Shown: piece by piece, positions 1 through 6,197 of the stretch | How the letters are laid out: every line of letters begins with the position of its first letter | How positions within the stretch are numbered: the stretch's first letter is position 1 | DNA from: Bacillota bacterium | Lineage (GTDB): Bacteria; Bacillota; Clostridia; Lachnospirales; Lachnospiraceae | DNA: 6,799 nt | Direction of reading: 5' to 3' | Assembly (NCBI GenBank): GCA_022717655.1 | Contig: JAIIAN010000162.1 | Span: 1-6,799, forward strand | Translations under genes and position numbers: made by a program | Notes under the pieces: generated by a model | Told to the model about the DNA's origin: nothing | What the model saw: only the letters and a program-made list of their open reading frames with translations | Database searches by the model: none

Positions 1-710
1 TTGGAAGCAAATCCAAACAGCCAGTAGCCGGACGAACAGGTCGGTATATGTGCCTGATATACGCGGCTTACCGGAAATGCCCGGAATGCCTTGCGGTGCA
101 TCTTCATGCACTCTTCTTTATCCTCATCATAAAATGGACTTCCATGCTGATAGACCATGATTCCATCTTCTTTTAGGGCACGATAACAGTTTCCATAAAA
201 TTCTTTTGTAAATAATCCCGCATTATGTCCAAGCGGGTCAATGGCATCATTAATAATCAAATCATATTCATTTTGCTTCAGACGTAAAAATTTTAATCCG
301 TCTTCATAATAAACGGTGACTCTTTTGTCATCGAGTCCACACGCATTATCCGGAAAAAACTTCTTACAGACTTCTACAAATACCTTATCCGGTTCTACTA
401 CATCAATCTTTTCAATTTCTTTATAATATCCAAGTTCTCTTGCTACTCCGCCATCACCGCCACCGATAACCAGCACTTTTTTTACATTTGGATGAACAGC
501 CATCGGAACATGTACTACCATCTCATCATAAACAAATTCATCCTGTTCCGTAAATACAATGCTCCCGTCGGCACTTAGAAATCGACCAAATTCATCAGAC
601 TCAAAAACATCTATCCGCTGAAAATCTGTCCGCTGTTCAAACAACTGTTTTTGTACCTTTACAGAAAGTTTTACCTTGTCTGTATGATAGTCGGAAAACC
701 AAAGCTCCAT
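1..710 (-). CDS. speE: Spermidine synthase-like polyamine aminopropyltransferase, C-terminus cut by window edge
   Basis: Cytosolic enzyme of the SpeE family, which transfers an aminopropyl group from decarboxylated S-adenosylmethionine to an amine such as putrescine. I translated 236 codons from the ATG at 708-710; relatives are about 275-290 residues, so roughly 40-50 are missing. Visible: the N-terminal beta domain opening MELWFSD, the nucleotide-binding loop GGGDGG at 83-88, the acidic ribose-binding strand end VEPD at 105-108, EDG at 136-138, and the catalytic loop NDAIDP with both conserved aspartates (D155, D158). IPTxxSG at 222-228 also fits. The start is set by GGAGG at 719-723, 8 nt upstream. 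It lies 29 bp after the decarboxylase gene, which could make its amine substrate. Odd: YDEM (61-64) where YHEM or YQEM is usual, GH instead of GP after the catalytic loop, and Cys225 where Tyr is usual. Family assignment is firm; exact donor and acceptor are not. Confidence 0.93.
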   Translation of the reverse strand, partial: MELWFSDYHTDKVKLSVKVQKQLFEQRTDFQRIDVFESDEFGRFLSADGSIVFTEQDEFVYDEMVVHVPMAVHPNVKKVLVIGGGDGGVARELGYYKEIEKIDVVEPDKVFVEVCKKFFPDNACGLDDKRVTVYYEDGLKFLRLKQNEYDLIINDAIDPLGHNAGLFTKEFYGNCYRALKEDGIMVYQHGSPFYDEDKEECMKMHRKAFRAFPVSRVYQAHIPTCSSGYWLFGFAS

Positions 711-739
711 CCTCTCTTCCTCCGTCTTTCTTATAAATA

Positions 740-2212
740 TCAGACTAATACATTTAAATATTCTACCTCTGAATCCATAGTTCCCTGCATGGAACATCCT
801 TTTTCTTTTGCATACAGAATATATTCAATAATTTCTTTTGTGATTTTTTCTCCCGGTGCTAAAATCGGGATTCCCGGAGGATAACACATTACAAACTCAC
901 TGCAGATTCTGCCTTCTGTTTTCTGAATCGGAAGCGATTCTTTCTTAGAATAAAATGCAGTCTGCGGAGACATGACAACGGTTGGCTCTATATACTCCAT
1001 ACTCGGCATCTCTTCTGGCTCTTTGGAATACAATCGCTTAATATCAGCAAGCGCTCCTACCAGACGCTCAATGTCCTGAATTCTGTCTCCAATTGAAATA
1101 TAAGCAAGAATATTTGCGACATCTCCAAGTTCAATTTGAATATCATACTCATCACGAAGCAAATCGTATACTTCAATTCCCGCAAGTCCGATATCTCTTG
1201 TATAGATTGATAACTTTGTCACATCAAAATCATACACACTGCTTCCATTTATCATATCTTTTCCATACGCATAATATCCACCAATGGAATTAATTTCTTC
1301 TCTTGCATATTCTGCCATCTGACTTACCTTTGTGAAGGATTCTCTGCCCCGGAGTGCAAGATTTCTTCTTGAAATATCAAGGCTCGAAATCAAAAGATAA
1401 GAAGCACTGGTTGTCTGAGTCAGATTAATAACCTGACTGACATACTCCCAGTTTACATTTTTTCCGGTCAAAAGAAGGGAACTTTGCGTCAGGCTACCTC
1501 CTGATTTGTGCATCGAGACAGAAGCCATATCCGCCCCTGCATCCATCGCACAGACCGGAAGATTTTCTCCAAAATAAAGATGCGTTCCATGTGCTTCATC
1601 TACTAAAACAAGCATATTATGTGCATGCGCCAGCTTTACAATCGCCCGCAAGTCTGAACAAATCCCATAATACGTTGGATTATTTACTAAAACCGCAACT
1701 GCATCCGGATTTTCTTTTATCGCTTTTTCTACTTCAAAACGTTCCATTCCAAGAGAAATCCCCAGCCGGACATCCCGCTCTGGATTGACGTAAACCGGAA
1801 TTGCCCCACATAGAACCAATGCATTAATGACACTTTTATGTACATTCCTCGGTAAAATGATTTTATCCCCTGCTTTACAACAAGAAAGTACCATTCCCTG
1901 AACAGAAGAAGTCGTACCTCCTACCATAAAAAATGCATGTTCTGCACGAAATGCCTCTGCTGCAAGTTCTTCCGCTTCTTTTATGACAGAAACAGGATGG
2001 CAGAGATTATCTAACGGCTTCATGGAATTCACATCCAGACTGACACATTTTTCTCCCAACAATTCTACCAGTTCCGGATTTCCTCTGCCTCTTTTATGTC
2101 CCGGCACATCAAATGGAACGACTCTTTTTCTTTTCAAAGTTTCCAGTGCTTCATACACCGGTGCCCGCATCTGCCGATGCTCTTCTTTGTTATTTCTTCT
2201 GTTATATTTCAT
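740..2212 (-). CDS. speA: Short-form PLP-dependent Orn/Lys/Arg decarboxylase (SpeA-like)
   Basis: Fold-type I, PLP-dependent basic amino acid decarboxylase of the Orn/Lys/Arg group. It removes CO2 from arginine, lysine or ornithine to give agmatine, cadaverine or putrescine in the cytosol. With the ATG at 2210-2212 it has 490 residues, matching the short Bacillus SpeA/YaaO form that lacks the N-terminal wing domain of the E. coli CadA/AdiA type. Visible: PGHKRG at 37-42; the phosphate-binding VGGTTSS stretch near 97-103; DEAHGTH at 205-211, whose Asp should contact the pyridine nitrogen; the Schiff-base lysine K236 in SMHKSGGSLTQSS; and YPPGIPILAPGE near 444-455 in the C-terminal domain. The TTG at 2245 extends the frame by 11 residues but has no good ribosome binding site. 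The following speE-like gene supports a polyamine role. Substrate cannot be settled by eye: arginine is favoured by similarity to Bacillus SpeA, and lysine or ornithine remain possible. Confidence 0.93.
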   Translation of the reverse strand: MKYNRRNNKEEHRQMRAPVYEALETLKRKRVVPFDVPGHKRGRGNPELVELLGEKCVSLDVNSMKPLDNLCHPVSVIKEAEELAAEAFRAEHAFFMVGGTTSSVQGMVLSCCKAGDKIILPRNVHKSVINALVLCGAIPVYVNPERDVRLGISLGMERFEVEKAIKENPDAVAVLVNNPTYYGICSDLRAIVKLAHAHNMLVLVDEAHGTHLYFGENLPVCAMDAGADMASVSMHKSGGSLTQSSLLLTGKNVNWEYVSQVINLTQTTSASYLLISSLDISRRNLALRGRESFTKVSQMAEYAREEINSIGGYYAYGKDMINGSSVYDFDVTKLSIYTRDIGLAGIEVYDLLRDEYDIQIELGDVANILAYISIGDRIQDIERLVGALADIKRLYSKEPEEMPSMEYIEPTVVMSPQTAFYSKKESLPIQKTEGRICSEFVMCYPPGIPILAPGEKITKEIIEYILYAKEKGCSMQGTMDSEVEYLNVLV

Positions 2213-2214
2213 TT

Positions 2215-2221
2215 CTCCTCC
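2215..2221 (-). promoter_or_regulatory. Ribosome binding site of the decarboxylase gene
   Basis: On the minus strand GGAGGAG lies 2 nt before the ATG at 2210-2212 (4 nt when measured from GGAGG). The spacing is short, but this is the best Shine-Dalgarno match in the area. It decides the start against the upstream TTG at 2245 and a downstream ATG at 2168-2170, whose upstream sequence (GAAGAGC) is weaker. Confidence 0.65.
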
Positions 2222-2275
2222 GATGTTGTGTAATTCCCACTCCAAAAATAGAACACAGATTCCTGTAAAACACGC

Positions 2276-2308
2276 AAAAAAAGGACAGGTGATTCCATCA
2301 CCTGTCCT
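2276..2308 (-). terminator. Strong intrinsic terminator ahead of the decarboxylase gene
   Basis: Read on the minus strand, GGACAGGTGAT, a GGA triloop and ATCACCTGTCC form a perfect 11-bp stem (2283-2307), directly followed by seven T residues (2282-2276). This is a textbook Rho-independent terminator, and the orientation is clear because there is no T-run on the other side. It ends the structured RNA begun at about 2640. No terminator is seen right after the MATE gene, so it may also stop readthrough from that operon. Only 63 bp separate it from the decarboxylase start, and I see no convincing second promoter in that gap. It could therefore act as a regulated attenuator rather than a plain end of transcription. 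Confidence 0.93.
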
Positions 2309-2413
2309 GTAGTATCATTCTACAAAAGTCATTTTAAGTTTATACACTATGCATCTTTATGCATATCTGCAAAAACCATTTTCTTTCAGAGCTTATCGTT
2401 GACGCTTCCGCCA

Positions 2414-2425
2414 GCAAATATTTGC
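2414..2425 (-). repeat. Palindrome GCAAATATTTGC, downstream copy
   Basis: Exact 12-nt palindrome identical to the one at 2603-2614. Because each copy is self-complementary, the two can pair with each other in the RNA and close a domain of 177 nt. The match is seen directly; the pairing is inference. Confidence 0.6.
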
Positions 2426-2602
2426 TAAAACTACTCTTATTGACCGTTTCACAAGTGATATCTCTATCTGAGAGGGTCGCAGGTTACTCTCCTGCACACA
2501 ACTTATAAAATTTGAGCTTCTAACTCAATCAATAATGCGGTCTTTCACCGCAGTCGGCAGCTGCCCCGCCTGTCCGTATGGGCTTAACCAATTTCTTGGT
2601 GG

Positions 2603-2614
2603 GCAAATATTTGC
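2603..2614 (-). repeat. Palindrome GCAAATATTTGC, upstream copy
   Basis: First copy of the 12-nt palindrome in transcript order, about 27 nt after the predicted transcription start. It would be the 5' strand of the proposed closing helix with 2414-2425. As DNA, the pair could instead be a protein-binding site, but both copies lie inside the transcribed region, which favours an RNA role. Confidence 0.6.
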
Positions 2615-2646
2615 ATGAAAACAATTTTCGCATTCATGTATTTTTT

Positions 2647-2675
2647 AGTATAACATAGGTTTTTTTTTATTGCAA
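2647..2675 (-). promoter_or_regulatory. Sigma-A-type promoter of the structured RNA
   Basis: On the minus strand TTGCAA (2670-2675) is separated by 17 nt, including nine consecutive A, from TATACT (2647-2652). A TG one base before the -10 makes it an extended -10. Transcription should start near 2640. It lies 10 bp after the MATE stop codon, so it gives the downstream RNA, and possibly the speA-speE genes, transcription independent of the upstream operon. Confidence 0.85.
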
Positions 2676-2685
2676 GAAATCTTTT

Positions 2686-4029
2686 CTACCTCGTCAATTT
2701 ACGAATCCATGTTCCATAATTCACAATCAAAAATGCCGGAATACATTTAAACCACTGATCCGCATTTAAACAGCACACCACAATTTGCGGTGACGCCTTA
2801 AATACAAACGCTGCAAGGAAAGAAATCGGAAGCACAATCCCCCAGATACTGATAATATCAATCTTTGCTACAATCTGAGGACTTCCGCCGCCTCTTATAA
2901 TTCCATTATTGGTCGGCATCTGATAAGACATTCCTACACAGACGGCACTTAAGATAATAAGAAAACTGTTCGCCATCGCTCTTGTCTCTTCAGATAAATT
3001 ATAAATTCCAAGAATTGGAATTCGCAAGAAATATAAGGTAACTCCGGAACAAATTCCAATTGCTAAAAACAGCTTTTGGAGTCGCCTGGAATACCGAACC
3101 ACTTGCACTTCATCCCCTTCTCCAACGGCTTTTCCAATGATAACAGAGGCAGTGGAGCACGCACCGACTGCCGCTGATTTCACTAAAAGAAACAGATTCG
3201 ATGCAACACTGTTAGCCGCAATTGCGCGCGCTGTCATATGACCTAAAATTGCAGTCTGAAGCGCAGTATTGATTCCCCAAAGGCTTTGCACCAAAAACAT
3301 TGGTCGTGTTACTTTTCCATAATCTGCAAGAATCTCCCGATCCATTTGCTTAAAGTAATCCCGGAATTTTAAGTCTAAAATCTTTTCTTTTTTTAGACTA
3401 TAAAAAATAACAATTCCACATTCTAAGATTCTGGCTGCCAAAGTGCCGATTGCTGCGCCTGTCACGCCAAGTCTTGGTGCGCCAAACCTTCCAAAAATTA
3501 AGGTATAGTTGATTCCGTAATTAACCACTAACGTAACAATCGATAACATCAAGGCAATTTTTACTACCTGTACTGTACGAAGCGTAGCCAGCAAAATCGT
3601 CGTAACTGCAAAAAACAGATACGTAAAACGAATGATAGAAAGATACACACAGCCTTCCTTTACAATTGCTGTCTCTGTTGTAAAAATATGCATTACCGGA
3701 ACCGGAAAAAAGGTCACAATTCCAAACAAAATCAAGGCAATTCCAATCCCAAAACGCATTGCAACATTGCCGATTTTTTTAATTGAGCGGATATCCTTTT
3801 TGCCAAAATACTGACTGCCTAAAATGACTGCACCTTCAGCAAATGCGGATAACATCTGCTGAAATATAAACTGAATTTGATTGACTGCTGTGACACCGGA
3901 TAATGAGATTTCGCTATAAGCGCCCAGCATGATATTATCCGTTAAATTGACACTAAGCGTTAATACATTTTGGAGCACTAACAAAATATAAATTGAAAAA
4001 AAGTTTTTGTAAAAACCCTGCTTTTTCAT
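2686..4029 (-). CDS. MATE-family multidrug/metabolite exporter
   Basis: Integral membrane antiporter of the MATE (NorM/DinF-like) superfamily, which exports organic, often cationic compounds using a Na+ or H+ gradient. The 447 residues match the family size and are hydrophobic throughout, consistent with 12 membrane segments in two related halves. Typical features are the first-helix NLTDNIMLG (29-36, with D31), the segment SAFAEGAVILGSQYFGKKD following helix 2 (61-79), and NGIIRGGGSP (375-384) followed by D391 in the second half. The start is the ATG at 4027-4029, which overlaps the SulP stop as ATGA and implies translational coupling. An ATG 33 bp further upstream would add an atypical charged segment (GRRDSGEERT) overlapping the SulP reading frame and is less likely. 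No terminator is seen after the stop. The substrate cannot be told from sequence. Confidence 0.92.
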   Translation of the reverse strand: MKKQGFYKNFFSIYILLVLQNVLTLSVNLTDNIMLGAYSEISLSGVTAVNQIQFIFQQMLSAFAEGAVILGSQYFGKKDIRSIKKIGNVAMRFGIGIALILFGIVTFFPVPVMHIFTTETAIVKEGCVYLSIIRFTYLFFAVTTILLATLRTVQVVKIALMLSIVTLVVNYGINYTLIFGRFGAPRLGVTGAAIGTLAARILECGIVIFYSLKKEKILDLKFRDYFKQMDREILADYGKVTRPMFLVQSLWGINTALQTAILGHMTARAIAANSVASNLFLLVKSAAVGACSTASVIIGKAVGEGDEVQVVRYSRRLQKLFLAIGICSGVTLYFLRIPILGIYNLSEETRAMANSFLIILSAVCVGMSYQMPTNNGIIRGGGSPQIVAKIDIISIWGIVLPISFLAAFVFKASPQIVVCCLNADQWFKCIPAFLIVNYGTWIRKLTR

Positions 4030-6182
4030 GGTTCTTTCTTCTCCCGAATCTCTTCTTCCCATTTATGTAATTTTCTTGCTGCTTCCGGGTTTTGCTTTTC
4101 CAGTCTCTTTTCCAGTCTTTCCCGACTCTTCTTCAAGTGCTCCACAATCTCCGGATGGTGAATCAATAACTGCTGCTCAATTTTACGTCTTCGTTTTTCA
4201 ATCAACTGCAGGATTAATTTTCGGTCTCCTTTTAAGTTTTCCGGAAGTTCATCTAAATGCAGTTCCATTCTTCTTAAGATTTCATCCTCATCAATTGCTC
4301 CAAGCGAATGCCAGTTTTTTAACTTTTCTTCAATTCCAAGCTCTGCAAGGCGCTCCAAATCCGGAAGCTTATGCAGCTGTTCCATCACCTGATGCACTTT
4401 CTTTTCGATTTCTTCTACTGCATCATCGCCAAAGGCCCAGGCAAACTCTTCTAAGGTATTTTCCTCTTCTGCCGGTATCATTGCCTCATGGACTGCATGC
4501 ACCTGTTCCGGAATTTCAAGCGGACATGGAGAAGAAATTCCGGCATCGTGCAGGGCTGCAAGAATGGTCCGGCGGACTTTTCCTTCTTCAATTAAATGTC
4601 CAATTCCAAGACTTCTCATCTGTTCATTTACATTTTCGGAATGTTCTGTGATATAAAAATGAATTCCCTGTTTGTCAAAGTTTTTTGCCATCATTTCCAG
4701 ACGGTCTGCTGCTGTGATATCTATACTGTTGATTGCTCCTGCATCTACAATGACTACTTTTGTATCTTCTTTAATACTGCTTTCAATATCGGACTGGAAA
4801 ATCTTAATGTTTGCAAAAAACAGATTTTCACTGAATCGATAAATAATTGTATTTTTAATCGGATAAGCATTGCGATTCCGTTTTAAATCATAATAGGCTT
4901 CCTTGCCCGGAATCATACCATAAAAAGCGCGAGGCGGATTGGTTGCCCGTAACACAACTGCTATGAAAGAAAGTAACAATCCGATTACAACACCATAAAT
5001 GGTTCCCAAAAACAAAACACTGATGCACGCTGCTACAAATATATAAAATTCATTCCGACTCACTTTAAATAAGCGAATTGCCAGATGCAATTCCACCACA
5101 TTCATAAGTGCCGAAATCACAATCGCAGTCAATACCGGAACCGGAAGATAACCGATAAAGCCGGTTGCACAGACTAAAACAACTGCCATCACTGCACCTG
5201 CTGTAATCGAAACTGCCTGTGTTTTCCCTTCATACTGCTCATTCATTGAAGTTCTTGAAATACTTCCATTGACCGGACAGCATCCCACACATGCCGATGC
5301 AAGATTTCCTGCTGCACACGCCAGAATTTCTTTATTTTCATCAATTTTATAGCCATTTTTTAAGGCAAAGTTATTTTCTGACAACAAGGTTTCTGACATG
5401 ATAACCGCAGCTACCATCAGACTTCTCCCTGCTGCCTGCGTCCAGTCAATCCCTGCAAATTGAAACATATGAAATTTCGGAAGACCACTCTCTACTGCAT
5501 CAAGCAAAACCACTCCTCGTTCATCTACATGAAACAGCAATGTTGCTATCACTCCAACCGCCATAATCACAATTGCCATCGGAAATTTCGGAATCAGTTT
5601 CCCAGCCAGCCGAAGAAAAATCAACGCTCCGACTCCAAGTGCAACTGACAACCAGTTAATTGCCTTACAGGTTTCAAAAATATGATGAGCAAGTTCCGGT
5701 AATTCTCCTGAACCTGCCTTACCTCCTAATATCTTTGGTATCTGCATTAAAATAATCGTAAGCGCAATTCCGCTGATAAATCCACCCATAACCGGTGTCG
5801 AAATAAAATCTACAATCCTGCCGGCCTTTAGAAAATAAAATAAAAGAAGCCATAGGCCGGTTAAAAGTGCAATTATCGGCACATACTGCATTGCCTCTTT
5901 GCTTCCACTCTCAATCCCAAGTGAAACAAGTGCGGCTCCTACAATCGCTGCCGGTGCAGCATCTACACCAAAGATAAACTGTCTTGAAGTAGAAAACAGC
6001 GCAAAGAACAAAATCGGAAAAACCGAACCATAAAGTCCGTAGACTGCCGGAAGCCCTGCAATCTGTGCATATCCCATCGAAATCGGAATCGACACCGCTG
6101 CCATAATAATTCCTGAAAAAATATCTTTTTTTAAGTATTCTTTTTTATAATTCTTTAATGTCGGAAATAATAAACCATTCAT
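4026..6182 (-). CDS. SulP-family anion transporter with STAS domain and long charged C-terminal tail
   Basis: Membrane transporter of the SulP/SLC26 family, whose members move sulfate, bicarbonate, dicarboxylates or other anions. Of 718 residues, about 1-412 form the hydrophobic transport domain, with the signature GYAQIAGLPAVYGLYGSVFP at 37-56, DAAPAAIVG at 74-82, and CCPVNGSISRTSMNEQ at 301-316. A cytoplasmic STAS domain follows (about 443-550), with VVIVDAGAINSIDITAADRL at 476-495. Residues about 570-718 are an extra, highly charged, Glu/Lys/Arg-rich, probably helical or coiled-coil tail not usual in the family, which commonly ends near 550-600 residues. The ATG at 6180-6182 has a GGGA-type ribosome binding site in the 15-bp gap after the alcohol dehydrogenase gene. 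The 3' end overlaps the MATE start. The transported ion is unknown; the sulfate permease label often applied to this family would be a guess. Confidence 0.93.
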   Translation of the reverse strand: MNGLLFPTLKNYKKEYLKKDIFSGIIMAAVSIPISMGYAQIAGLPAVYGLYGSVFPILFFALFSTSRQFIFGVDAAPAAIVGAALVSLGIESGSKEAMQYVPIIALLTGLWLLLFYFLKAGRIVDFISTPVMGGFISGIALTIILMQIPKILGGKAGSGELPELAHHIFETCKAINWLSVALGVGALIFLRLAGKLIPKFPMAIVIMAVGVIATLLFHVDERGVVLLDAVESGLPKFHMFQFAGIDWTQAAGRSLMVAAVIMSETLLSENNFALKNGYKIDENKEILACAAGNLASACVGCCPVNGSISRTSMNEQYEGKTQAVSITAGAVMAVVLVCATGFIGYLPVPVLTAIVISALMNVVELHLAIRLFKVSRNEFYIFVAACISVLFLGTIYGVVIGLLLSFIAVVLRATNPPRAFYGMIPGKEAYYDLKRNRNAYPIKNTIIYRFSENLFFANIKIFQSDIESSIKEDTKVVIVDAGAINSIDITAADRLEMMAKNFDKQGIHFYITEHSENVNEQMRSLGIGHLIEEGKVRRTILAALHDAGISSPCPLEIPEQVHAVHEAMIPAEEENTLEEFAWAFGDDAVEEIEKKVHQVMEQLHKLPDLERLAELGIEEKLKNWHSLGAIDEDEILRRMELHLDELPENLKGDRKLILQLIEKRRRKIEQQLLIHHPEIVEHLKKSRERLEKRLEKQNPEAARKLHKWEEEIREKKEP

Positions 6183-6197
6183 ACGTTTTATCCCTTA

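Larger units (their letters stand above)
2276..2640 (-). ncRNA. Structured non-coding RNA or attenuator leader, family not recognised
   Basis: About 365 nt between a good promoter and a strong terminator, with no plausible gene. Helices found by eye on the minus strand are: a possible 12-bp closing helix between two GCAAATATTTGC copies (2603-2614 and 2414-2425); ACCAA-GAAA-TTGGT with a GAAA tetraloop (2587-2600); GCCC/GGGC (2580-2583 with 2563-2566); TGCGGT-GAAAG-ACCGCA (2536-2552); a long-range TTATTGA/TCAATAA helix (2529-2535 with 2437-2443) enclosing TTGAG/CTCAA (2512-2528) and GCAGG/CCTGC (2479-2495); TGGCG-GAAG-CGTCA with one G-U pair (2400-2413); and TATGCAT-AAAG-ATGCATA (2348-2365). 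This density suggests a multibranched folded RNA. I see no signature of SAM, lysine, glycine, cobalamin, THF or T-box leaders, RNase P, tmRNA or SRP RNA. It may be an independent RNA (raiA RNA and 6S are size-compatible families to test) or a sensing leader for the polyamine genes. Confidence 0.72.

Noticed and set aside
2213..2245. TTG start giving an 11-residue longer decarboxylase
   Set aside because: No ribosome binding site before the TTG, whereas GGAGGAG precedes the ATG at 2210-2212.
2529..2633. A 34-codon minus-strand reading frame (and an overlapping 17-codon one from 2637 to 2584) near the 5' end of the structured RNA, possible leader peptides
   Set aside because: No Shine-Dalgarno sequence, start codons within about 10 nt of the predicted transcription start, and the sequence is better explained by RNA hairpins. 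No run of Arg, Lys or Met codons typical of an attenuation peptide.
2309..2640. A known riboswitch class (SAM, lysine, glycine, cobalamin, THF, T-box)
   Set aside because: I looked for the conserved core sequences of these classes on the minus strand and found none. Only a covariance-model search can exclude divergent members.
4030..4062. Upstream ATG giving an 11-residue longer MATE protein
   Set aside because: It adds a charged segment not typical of the family, while the ATG at 4029 overlaps the SulP stop in the common ATGA arrangement and starts at the usual N-terminus.
4028..4651. A 207-codon plus-strand open frame opposite the SulP tail
   Set aside because: It mirrors the strongly biased charged sequence of the SulP C-terminus, has no ribosome binding site or recognisable domain, and the sense frame is clearly real.
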